From positions 1 through 51,148 of the forward strand of contig JAHEYU010000041.1 in assembly GCA_023251435.1 (NCBI GenBank): a stretch of 51,148 bases of DNA, read 5' to 3'. How positions within the stretch are numbered: position 1 is the first letter of the stretch; each line of letters begins with the position of its first letter. The notes beneath the pieces are model-generated. The model was not told where the DNA came from and ran no database searches. It worked only from the letters and a program-made list of their open reading frames with translations. Of this stretch, positions 26,677 through 34,586 are shown in pieces. The translations under genes were made by a program, and so were the position numbers. This stretch comes from Bacteroidota bacterium (lineage in GTDB: Bacteria > Bacteroidota > Bacteroidia > Bacteroidales > Prolixibacteraceae).

Positions 26677-28161
26677 ATGAAAAAAGTATTGTTTTATCTG
26701 ATAGCCGCACTTCTGTGTATTGTTTTCACAAATAGAAATCTGGTTGCCCAAAAAACCGATTTGATAAACAAATTGGATACCATCCGTCCACTGGTTAATC
26801 CCGACAAAGGCTGGTACCATCATATGTTAGACAATGGCATCCATAAATACCTGATTCAGGATGAAAAGGATTTAAAAGGTTTTCCTGGTATGGATCACCT
26901 GTACCTGCGTTTGGCATGGGCTTTTTTGGAACCCGAAGAAGGCAAGTTTGATTGGTCGTATATTGATAAGGTGGTAGATAAATATGTACCAATGGGTTAC
27001 AAAATTTCATTCCGTATTTCGTGCAAAGAAACGGGTAAAGTTGGAGAAGCTGTTCCTGAAGAAATAGACGGAATCCGCTATGCTACACCTTATTGGGTTG
27101 TAAAAGCAGGAGCCAAAGGCATTGAGCGACCTGAATTTGGCAGTGCATCCTGGACTCCCGACTGGGATGATCCGGTTTTTCTTCAAAAGTTAGATAATTT
27201 TCATAAAGCATTTGCTGCCAGATACGATGGAAAATCCTGGGCGCGTTATGTCGATGTGGGCAGCATTGGTGATTGGGGAGAAGGCCATACCTGGAGTTCA
27301 ACCCGTATTCCGCCTACATTTAATGAGGTTAAAACTCACATTGACTTATATTTAAAGCATTATAAAAAAACACTGTTAATCGTCACCGACGATTTGTTGC
27401 GTTCAACAGGATCAGAAAGTGAAAAAATGGAATTGTACAATTATGCAGTGAAAAATGGCATATCGTTGCGGGATGATAGTCCTATGGTTCTTGGATTAAT
27501 GCAGAATGACCTGAAAACCTGGTGTGTAAAACATCCCTATTTTTTCGAAGGCGTGTACAAAAGCAGACCTACGGTTTTTGAACTGGAACATTATGGAAAA
27601 GTAAAAAATCAAGGACATTGGTTGGGTAAAAACGGAAAAGATACAATTCCTGAATTGAAAGTTACCGGGGCTGATGTGTTTCGGAATTCGATAAAATTAA
27701 TTCGCCCAACCTATATAGGTTTTCACGGTTATCTTGGCGAATGGCTAACCGACAACCCCAATTTAACCAATGAACTCCTAAACCTTTGCGGATACTGGTA
27801 TTTTCCAAAATCGATCAATGTAACTCAAAATAAAAAAGGAAAATTGTCATTCGAAATGGAGTGGCTTAATAAAGGCATAGCACCAGCTTACACAACTTAT
27901 CAGTTAAAAGGAAAACTTATTTCTGCAGAAAGCAATTCGGAATCAATCGAATTTTTAATTGAAGATTCAGGCAATAAAAACTGGATGCCTGGCCAGACTT
28001 CAGCCGAAAAATATGCGGTTAAACTCTCCGGAAAACCCAAAGGTGAATACTGGCTTTCCATTCAGCTTTTCGACACAAAATCGCAAAAACCGGTCGAGAT
28101 CGGATTAACCGAAAATTTGAAAAATAACGAATATTTTTTGCTGCAAAAAATAACATTTTAA
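26677..28161 (+). CDS. DUF4832-type putative glycoside hydrolase (TIM barrel + beta-sandwich)
   Basis: A 494-aa secreted protein with signal peptide about 1-24 (NLVAQK). A TIM-barrel-like N-domain begins at LVNPDKGWYHHM and carries YLRLAWAFLEPEEGKFDWSY, typical of clan GH-A-like folds. The motif SIGDWGEGHTW (E202) and the later FELEHYG (E302/E304) are candidate catalytic acids by comparison with the four relatives in this locus. A C-terminal beta-sandwich (about 375-494; MEWLNKGIAPAY) matches the DUF4832 type. It is the first gene of the enzyme block, downstream of promoter unit P4; the next relative starts 9 nt after its stop. Biochemical activity is unknown. Confidence 0.72.
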   Translation: MKKVLFYLIAALLCIVFTNRNLVAQKTDLINKLDTIRPLVNPDKGWYHHMLDNGIHKYLIQDEKDLKGFPGMDHLYLRLAWAFLEPEEGKFDWSYIDKVVDKYVPMGYKISFRISCKETGKVGEAVPEEIDGIRYATPYWVVKAGAKGIERPEFGSASWTPDWDDPVFLQKLDNFHKAFAARYDGKSWARYVDVGSIGDWGEGHTWSSTRIPPTFNEVKTHIDLYLKHYKKTLLIVTDDLLRSTGSESEKMELYNYAVKNGISLRDDSPMVLGLMQNDLKTWCVKHPYFFEGVYKSRPTVFELEHYGKVKNQGHWLGKNGKDTIPELKVTGADVFRNSIKLIRPTYIGFHGYLGEWLTDNPNLTNELLNLCGYWYFPKSINVTQNKKGKLSFEMEWLNKGIAPAYTTYQLKGKLISAESNSESIEFLIEDSGNKNWMPGQTSAEKYAVKLSGKPKGEYWLSIQLFDTKSQKPVEIGLTENLKNNEYFLLQKITF

Positions 28162-28170
28162 AACTTCGAT

Positions 28171-29616
28171 ATGAAAAAATATATAATTCTTACACTGTTG
28201 GTTATGAGTATTTTTACTCAATTAGTTTATGCCAAATGGCCTAAATCAACCGTCGGTGAAATCCCAATTGGCACAACTTCCGTTCGCTACATCCCCGACT
28301 TTACAAGCGTGTTCCCCAACCCGGAACGTGGCTGGCACAATCGCCGTGATGTTGATGGCCGCGGTAAACAAGATGACCGCGACTTTTCAGACGTAAGAGC
28401 GGCAGGACACACACTTGTTCACAGCTATTTGCGCCTCGACGATTTCAAAGAAACAGACATTATCCCGCAGTCGTACCTCGATGATTTGCAGGAAGCACTG
28501 GATGCTATTCGCGCAGATGGACTAAAGATAATCCTACGCCCCACCCATGTATGGAGCGAAAAGCCTACCGTTCCTGAATCCCGCATTTTGAAGCACATCG
28601 AACAACTCAATGCGGTTATTTCGAAAAACGTTGATGTGGTCAATCACCTCGAGGTAGGTTATCTGGGTAAGTGGGGCGAATGGCACTCTGGCCTGTACAC
28701 CGACCTAAGCAGCCGCGCCGATGGTGATACCCGTTACCGGATCATTGAACGAATTCTGAATACAACACCTAATTCGCTCCCAATTGCCATGCGCTATCCG
28801 ATGCATATTCGCGAAATACTGGATGAACTCCCCGTACCTGAAGGTAGCCAGCCACTGACTCAAATTCAGAGGGATCGCATAGGCCACCATGGCGACTGTT
28901 TTCTTTATGACGAACACGATCGCGGCACCTACGCCAGATTGGATATCTGGTTTGGCAATCAAACACTGGAGCAGCAGAAACAGTACACGTTTGACATGAG
29001 CACATCTTACGGTGGAAACAAGATTGTGGGTGGTGAAACCTGTTCAGAAAAAATTGAACGAATTGACGATACTCAAAACGATATGGCAATGACAAACTGG
29101 ACTGAAATAAATATCAATTTTTGGAAGGATGCCATTGAAATGTGGAAAAAAAGATTGCTGCCGGCGAGTGGCAATGATCCGGCCGAGAGTGAATTTATAC
29201 GCATCTCACGCAAACTGGGGTATCGCCTGCGTCTGGTTGACGCCACCTTCCAAAAGTCGGCTAATGCAGGGAAAAGCTTTACGATTGCCGCGAAACTGAA
29301 TAACGACGGATTTGCCAGTATTATAAAATCGCGTCCCATTTTTCTGGTGTTCGACAACGGAACCAATCGCTACAATATTGAATTGACCGGCATTGATGTG
29401 CGTAAATGGGTGAGCGGCTCCATTACGCTAAAACAGCAAACGGTAACATTGCCTTCGAACATGTCGCCAGGTACTTACAAGCTCGCTTTGTGGCTGCCCG
29501 ATGCTTCTGCCAGCCTGCAATCACGACCTGAATACGCTGTCCGTTTCGCCAACAATAATGTTTGGGATGCCACCAAGGGGTACAACTTGTTGTCTGATAA
29601 GTTGATTATCAGATGA
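28171..29616 (+). CDS. DUF4874/DUF4832 protein, putative glycoside hydrolase, GC-rich
   Basis: A 481-aa secreted protein, signal peptide about 1-21 (LVYAKW). The DUF4874 barrel shows FPNPERGWHNR, SYLRLDDF, LGKWGEWHSG (E170), IAMRYPMHIRE, GHHGDCFLYDEHDRGTY and GGETCSE (E289); the DUF4832 sandwich follows from about 350 with ending DKLIIR. This is the most family-typical of the five relatives. Base composition is out of line: sampled 60-nt blocks at 28321 and 29161 contain 36 and 34 G+C, against 22 at 27361 and 17 at 30421, and GCC/CGC-type codons are common. That points to acquisition from a different genome. Activity unknown; glycosidase inferred from fold and context. Confidence 0.82.
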   Translation: MKKYIILTLLVMSIFTQLVYAKWPKSTVGEIPIGTTSVRYIPDFTSVFPNPERGWHNRRDVDGRGKQDDRDFSDVRAAGHTLVHSYLRLDDFKETDIIPQSYLDDLQEALDAIRADGLKIILRPTHVWSEKPTVPESRILKHIEQLNAVISKNVDVVNHLEVGYLGKWGEWHSGLYTDLSSRADGDTRYRIIERILNTTPNSLPIAMRYPMHIREILDELPVPEGSQPLTQIQRDRIGHHGDCFLYDEHDRGTYARLDIWFGNQTLEQQKQYTFDMSTSYGGNKIVGGETCSEKIERIDDTQNDMAMTNWTEININFWKDAIEMWKKRLLPASGNDPAESEFIRISRKLGYRLRLVDATFQKSANAGKSFTIAAKLNNDGFASIIKSRPIFLVFDNGTNRYNIELTGIDVRKWVSGSITLKQQTVTLPSNMSPGTYKLALWLPDASASLQSRPEYAVRFANNNVWDATKGYNLLSDKLIIR

Positions 29617-29671
29617 TTTAAAAGACAATGGATATTTTTTATTACAAAAACTTACATTTATAAATTTTGAT

Positions 29672-30724
29672 ATGAAGGGATTAAGTATTTTTTTAGTCAT
29701 TACTTTATTGGCAATGAGCGCATTTTCACAGATGAAGTATCCAAAAGTTCCGAAATCAACAAACGATGCAACAATAAAAGGGAAACTTGTGTATCCATAT
29801 CACTTTAAATACGAGGGAAATCCATTGAGCCGCATGCACAGTGCAGCCGATCCCTCGGTACATGTTTGGGATGATGAAGTGTGGGTTATTACTTCGCAAG
29901 ACCGTAACATGGACTCAACAAAACACCGTTTTCATTATGCAGCTATGGATGGCTATCACGCATTCTCTACAAAAGATATGATTAACTGGACTGATCACGG
30001 CGAAATTTTTCATTCATCTGATTTGAACCAAATCGCATGGGGGTCTACGCCCGAAAATTATATGTGGGCACCCGGTGCTGCCCGCAAGCAGGATAAGAAC
30101 GGAGTGTGGACCTATTATCTCTATTATCCGCATAACGCTAAATTTGGCGGAGAAAAATGGGTTACTGGTGTAGCTACAGCGCCAACACCAATTGGCCCCT
30201 ATACCGATCAAGGGCCACTGAAAGGTGAGACAATGCGCATGGATCCTATGACTTTTATTGATGATGATGGGGAAGCGTATGTTTATTCCAATGGGATGAT
30301 TGTTGCAAAACTAAAACCTGATATGATTTCGTTGGCCGAAACCCCTCGCCCAATAGTGTATGCTACCGATTCTATTTTAAAGAATGATCTGTTACGCTTT
30401 TGCGAAGGATTATACATGCATAAAAGGAACGGAATCTACTACTTATCTTACTCGAACTTTAAAAATAAAGAGTATCAAAGTTTTTATGCAATGGGAAAAA
30501 GCCCTTACGGACCATTCGAATGGAAAGGCGCTATGGCTCCAGCTCCCCAGGGTGCACAAGACCATCACTCTATTATTGAATTTAAAGGAGAGTGGTATTA
30601 CTTTTATCATATTGCCCTTAAAGAACTTCCGAAATATAAGGAATCGCAAGGAAGAATTGTATGTTTCGATAAGTTGTATTACAACGAAGATGGAACCATA
30701 CAAATGATAAAACACACGAAATAA
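29672..30724 (+). CDS. GH43 family glycosidase (tandem copy 1)
   Basis: A 350-aa secreted enzyme, signal peptide 1-19 (SAFSQ). It has the five-bladed propeller of GH43 with the expected triad: base D60 in HSAADPSVHVWDD, pKa modulator D191 in RMDPMTFIDDDGEAY and acid E245 in FCEGLYMHKRNGIYYLSY. The end GAQDHHSIIEFKGEWYYFYH is shared with its two neighbours. GH43 enzymes remove alpha-L-arabinofuranosyl, beta-D-xylosyl or beta-D-galactosyl/galactofuranosyl units; the subfamily cannot be fixed by eye. It is soluble and periplasmic or exported, with no T9SS domain. Confidence 0.9.
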   Translation: MKGLSIFLVITLLAMSAFSQMKYPKVPKSTNDATIKGKLVYPYHFKYEGNPLSRMHSAADPSVHVWDDEVWVITSQDRNMDSTKHRFHYAAMDGYHAFSTKDMINWTDHGEIFHSSDLNQIAWGSTPENYMWAPGAARKQDKNGVWTYYLYYPHNAKFGGEKWVTGVATAPTPIGPYTDQGPLKGETMRMDPMTFIDDDGEAYVYSNGMIVAKLKPDMISLAETPRPIVYATDSILKNDLLRFCEGLYMHKRNGIYYLSYSNFKNKEYQSFYAMGKSPYGPFEWKGAMAPAPQGAQDHHSIIEFKGEWYYFYHIALKELPKYKESQGRIVCFDKLYYNEDGTIQMIKHTK

Positions 30725-30813
30725 TAAGGTGGTGATGTTTGCAGAATAGAACATCACAAATTGCAGTAAACGAGTGTATTAATAAAAATATAATTCATAA
30801 TTAATTTTGAATA

Positions 30814-31836
30814 ATGAAAAAGTTCGCTTTTCTTTTGGTTGTTGCTGTAATAGCAATTTTCGGTTGTTCTCAACCGCCAAAAACCAAAGTTCCCAAATCG
30901 ACAAACGATGCTACCGTAATAGGTAAACTGCAGTATCCTTACGAGTTTAAATTCGAAGGAAATCCATTGAGCCGTATGCACAGTGCCACCGATCCCGATG
31001 TACAGGTGTGGGACGATGTGGTTTGGATGTATTGCGGTCAGGACAGAAATGTAGATTCGACAAAACACAAACACCACTACGATGCCATGGATGGCTATCA
31101 TGCATTCTCATCAAAAGATATGGTAAACTGGACCGATCATGGTGAGGTTTTTCATTCAAGCGATGTGCCCTGGGCATGGGAAAAAGGTGGCTTTTTATGG
31201 GCTCCAGGTTCAGCGCGAAAGGATGGCAAATATTATTTGTATTATCCTATTAAAAACAAAGAGGGCGAATGGCGTGTCGGGGTTGCTATTGGCGATACTC
31301 CAACCGGACCTTTCAAAGATACAGGCAAACCACTCGAAGGATTGACAGGAATTGACCCCAAGATATTAATCGACGATGACGGGGAAGCTTATATCTACAA
31401 CAATCCCGGTGTTGTGGCTAAATTGAAACCCAACATGATAGAAATGGCAGAAGAGCCACGGGTAATTAATTATGCCCCGGATGAGATCATGACAAATGAT
31501 ACTTTAAAGTTTCTGGAAGGCGCTTATATGCACAAAAAAGATGGTGTTTATTACTTCTCGTACACCAACTGGAAAAACAAAACCTATCAGGGCTATTATG
31601 CTACAGGCAATAATCCCTACGGACCATTTGAGTGGAAAGGTGCTATGGCACCAAGACCAGAAGGCGCTCAGGATCATCATTCCATTATTGAGTTTAAAGG
31701 TCAGTGGTACTATTTTTATCACATTTCGCTGAAGGATCTTCCAAAATACAAAGAATCTCAGGGTAGAATAGCCTGTTACGACAAGCTTTTTTACAACGAA
31801 GATGGAACCATACAAATGGTTAAGCATACGAGATAA
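30814..31836 (+). CDS. GH43 family glycosidase, lipoprotein (tandem copy 2)
   Basis: A 340-aa protein with a lipoprotein signal (AIFGC, Cys18), so membrane-anchored unlike copies 1 and 3. The triad is intact: D60 in HSATDPDVQVWDD, D181 in GIDPKILIDDDGEAY, E235 in LEGAYMHKKDGVYYFSY. From KVPKSTNDAT onward it aligns closely with copy 1 and ends with nearly the same codons (EDGTIQMVKHT). The 89-nt gap before it contains no visible terminator. Substrate specificity unknown; the copies may differ in location or linkage preference. Confidence 0.9.
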   Translation: MKKFAFLLVVAVIAIFGCSQPPKTKVPKSTNDATVIGKLQYPYEFKFEGNPLSRMHSATDPDVQVWDDVVWMYCGQDRNVDSTKHKHHYDAMDGYHAFSSKDMVNWTDHGEVFHSSDVPWAWEKGGFLWAPGSARKDGKYYLYYPIKNKEGEWRVGVAIGDTPTGPFKDTGKPLEGLTGIDPKILIDDDGEAYIYNNPGVVAKLKPNMIEMAEEPRVINYAPDEIMTNDTLKFLEGAYMHKKDGVYYFSYTNWKNKTYQGYYATGNNPYGPFEWKGAMAPRPEGAQDHHSIIEFKGQWYYFYHISLKDLPKYKESQGRIACYDKLFYNEDGTIQMVKHTR

Positions 31837-31853
31837 TACATTTAAATTCAAGC

Positions 31854-34559
31854 ATGAATAAAATAGGTTTTTTTGCAGTTTTAATGGCATTGGCAATGAG
31901 TGGTTTTGCTCAGGTGGTTGACCCGAATGTCTCAAAATCGGTAGAGGTAGCAACTATTTCAGGGCAATTAGAATATCCATATTATTTTAAATATGATGGA
32001 AATCCATTGGCAAGAAATCATGGTGCGTCTGATCCGTCAGTTCATGTATGGGATGGCACAGTCTGGATGTATACTTCATTAGATCATTCTCCGGGGTATT
32101 CTGCGATGGACGGCTACCATGCCTGGTCCACAACCGACATGGTGAACTGGACAGATCATGGCGACGTGTTTAACTCGTCAATGCTGAAGGCAAGCAGTTG
32201 GGGATCGACGACTCAGCGCGGCTGGATGTGGGCGCCCGGTGCGGCCCGTAAGCAGGATGCCAAAGGCGTCTGGACGTATTACCTGTACTATCCGCATAAC
32301 AAGGCGGCTGTTGGAGCTGGTGAGGATTGGGTAACCGGGGTAGCCACTGCCCCCAACCCTTGGGGACCATTCACTGATCAAGGTATTCTGGGAGGCTACC
32401 CAAGCTGGAAAGCCGCAATGGATCCCATGGTCTTTATCGACGATGATGGGCAGGCTTATATCTATGCCAACAGTGCCAAAGTCGCAAAGCTAAACGCGAA
32501 CATGGTTTCATTAGCGGAAGCGCCGAAAAATATTGACTATGCCCCGGCATCGGTGAAGAATGATAAGACGCTGCACTTTGGTGAAGGATCGTACATGCAC
32601 AAAAAAGACGGCATCTATTACTATTCTTACAGCAACTTTAACAACAACACATATCAGTCTTTTTATGCGACTGGCAAGAGTCCGTATGGTCCGTTTGAAT
32701 GGAAAGGCCCGATGGCTCCTAATCCAACAGGTGCCCAGGATCATCATTCAGTCATCGAATTTAAAAGCCAGTGGTATTATTTTTACCACATTGCTGTTGG
32801 TAATTATCCTGTAGTCAGAGATGGGCAATCACGCATTGCTTGTTTTGACAGACTCTATTATAATAAAGATGGTTCAATACAGATGGTTGTTCATACCACC
32901 GGACCAACAAAAATTCTTAAACCCAACGCCCCAAATGGTTCTGTTATTCTCGCCCCTCCGGGAGGTGCTTATGCTCCCGGAACATCTGTTAAGGCAACTG
33001 TAAAAAGCGATCTTGGTTATGCATTCAATGGTTGGAGTGGAGACCTAAGCGGCTCGCTTAATCCTGTAACAATTGTAATGGATACTGATAAAACAATTTC
33101 CGCGGGCTTTGTTCCAACGCCAACATATACACTTACTGCAACCTCTGGCAAAGGTTCTGTAATACTTAACCCTGCAGGCGGGGTGTATAATTCCGGCGAT
33201 GAAGTGTTATTAACTCCAGACAAAGTATTTGGCTATAAATTCATCTCCTGGAGTGGCGATCTCACTGGTTCGGTTGTACCGGGAAAAATAACCATGAATT
33301 CGAACAAGAGCGTTGTTGCGAACTATGTTGCATTACCGACCTATAAATTAACAAGTAGTTCCACAAATGGAATCATAGAATTTAATCCGACAGGAGTTGC
33401 TTTCGAAGAGGGGACAGTGGTTACGATAAATGCTAAAAAAGACTATGGATATGAATTCAACGGGTGGAGTGGCGACATCACTGATACAAAAAGCACAACT
33501 ACTTTGGTAATTAATTCGGATAAAAACATAACCGCGAACTTTTTTTATGTTGGAGATGGAAAAATTGCCTTTGCAACAAACTGTGGAGGCAATGATGTTA
33601 GATCTGACGATGGCGTTTACTACAAGGCCGACAACAAATTCAGCAACGGATCAACTTACTCAAGCTCAAGTGCTATTGCTGGAACAAAGGATGGTGCTTT
33701 GTACCAGACTAACCGTTTTTCAAATAGTTTCAATTACAAAATCCCGCTTCCTAATAAAGCGTATAAAGTAACCCTTATGTTTGCCGAAATCTTTCATTCT
33801 TCTGTAAACAGCCGGGTGTTTGATGTATCTATTGAAGGGGTAAAAGTTTCGGGTAACCTCGATGTATTTGCGAAGGTTGGTAAGAATGTCGCTTATAACG
33901 AAACCTATAATGTAACCGTAACCGATGGGGAATTAAACATTGCCTTAACTACCATAAAAGACAATGCCAATATCTCGGCCATAAAAGTGGTGGAAGTAGA
34001 TAATACACCAACCTATAAGCTTGAAACCACTGCAATTAACGGATCGGTAACACTTAGTCTTTTAGGTGGTTTTTATAAGGAAGGAACAAAAGTTGCGATA
34101 AAAGCCAATCCTAATTTCCGCTTCGTATTTAAAGGTTGGAGTGGCGATATGTCAGGTTCATTGAATCCTGATACTATTTCAATGGATGGAAATAAAAAAG
34201 TGATCGCCTATTTCTCTGTGGATACAGGTGTGGACGATCTCACATACAATTCTTCGGAAAACAGCAAGATAGGGCAGAATTATCCGAATCCATTTTCAAC
34301 AGGAACAACCATTCCTTATTCTTTATCTGAAGCATCTTATGTTAGAATATCCATATTTAACTATCTGGGGCAACAGGTCGCAAATTTGGTAAATGAATAT
34401 AAGAATGCAGGGAAATATGAAGTTTATTGGGATGCAAAAAACAAACAGGGAAAACAGTTGAAAAGTGGCGTGTACTCTTATCGGCTGGAAACTGAAAAAG
34501 ACACGCTATCGGCTGGAAAGTTGTTGATTTATAATAGAAACGCTGTTTCAAATCAATAG
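31854..34559 (+). CDS. GH43 glycosidase with InlB-like repeats, malectin domain and T9SS sorting domain (tandem copy 3)
   Basis: A 901-aa secreted enzyme; signal peptide 1-20 (SGFAQ). GH43 domain about 25-348 with D60 (HGASDPSVHVWD), D190 (AMDPMVFIDDDGQAY) and E244 (FGEGSYMHKKDGIYYY). Three InlB-B/Flg_new-type repeats follow (about 352-420, 424-491, 495-563; each with GW/SWSGDL and a V.ANY-like end), then a malectin-like carbohydrate-binding domain (about 569-713, FATNCGGND, VTLMFAEIFHS), a fourth repeat (about 716-787) and a FlgD-like T9SS domain (NYPNPFSTGTTIPYSL). The T9SS end implies export across the outer membrane, probably to the surface. Bases ~32090-32520 are GC-rich (39/60 at 32221) unlike flanks (22/60 at 32581). 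Confidence 0.9.
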   Translation: MNKIGFFAVLMALAMSGFAQVVDPNVSKSVEVATISGQLEYPYYFKYDGNPLARNHGASDPSVHVWDGTVWMYTSLDHSPGYSAMDGYHAWSTTDMVNWTDHGDVFNSSMLKASSWGSTTQRGWMWAPGAARKQDAKGVWTYYLYYPHNKAAVGAGEDWVTGVATAPNPWGPFTDQGILGGYPSWKAAMDPMVFIDDDGQAYIYANSAKVAKLNANMVSLAEAPKNIDYAPASVKNDKTLHFGEGSYMHKKDGIYYYSYSNFNNNTYQSFYATGKSPYGPFEWKGPMAPNPTGAQDHHSVIEFKSQWYYFYHIAVGNYPVVRDGQSRIACFDRLYYNKDGSIQMVVHTTGPTKILKPNAPNGSVILAPPGGAYAPGTSVKATVKSDLGYAFNGWSGDLSGSLNPVTIVMDTDKTISAGFVPTPTYTLTATSGKGSVILNPAGGVYNSGDEVLLTPDKVFGYKFISWSGDLTGSVVPGKITMNSNKSVVANYVALPTYKLTSSSTNGIIEFNPTGVAFEEGTVVTINAKKDYGYEFNGWSGDITDTKSTTTLVINSDKNITANFFYVGDGKIAFATNCGGNDVRSDDGVYYKADNKFSNGSTYSSSSAIAGTKDGALYQTNRFSNSFNYKIPLPNKAYKVTLMFAEIFHSSVNSRVFDVSIEGVKVSGNLDVFAKVGKNVAYNETYNVTVTDGELNIALTTIKDNANISAIKVVEVDNTPTYKLETTAINGSVTLSLLGGFYKEGTKVAIKANPNFRFVFKGWSGDMSGSLNPDTISMDGNKKVIAYFSVDTGVDDLTYNSSENSKIGQNYPNPFSTGTTIPYSLSEASYVRISIFNYLGQQVANLVNEYKNAGKYEVYWDAKNKQGKQLKSGVYSYRLETEKDTLSAGKLLIYNRNAVSNQ
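34275..34492 (+). repeat. T9SS-domain DNA repeat, copy A
   Basis: These 218 nt, coding for the T9SS domain of the GH43 protein, align without a gap to 37218-37435 in the next gene. Several runs of 20 or more bases are identical, including one spanning AAATATGAAGTTTATTGGG. Confidence 0.85.
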
Positions 34560-34586
34560 AAAACAGTCTTATTCAAATTTAATTTC

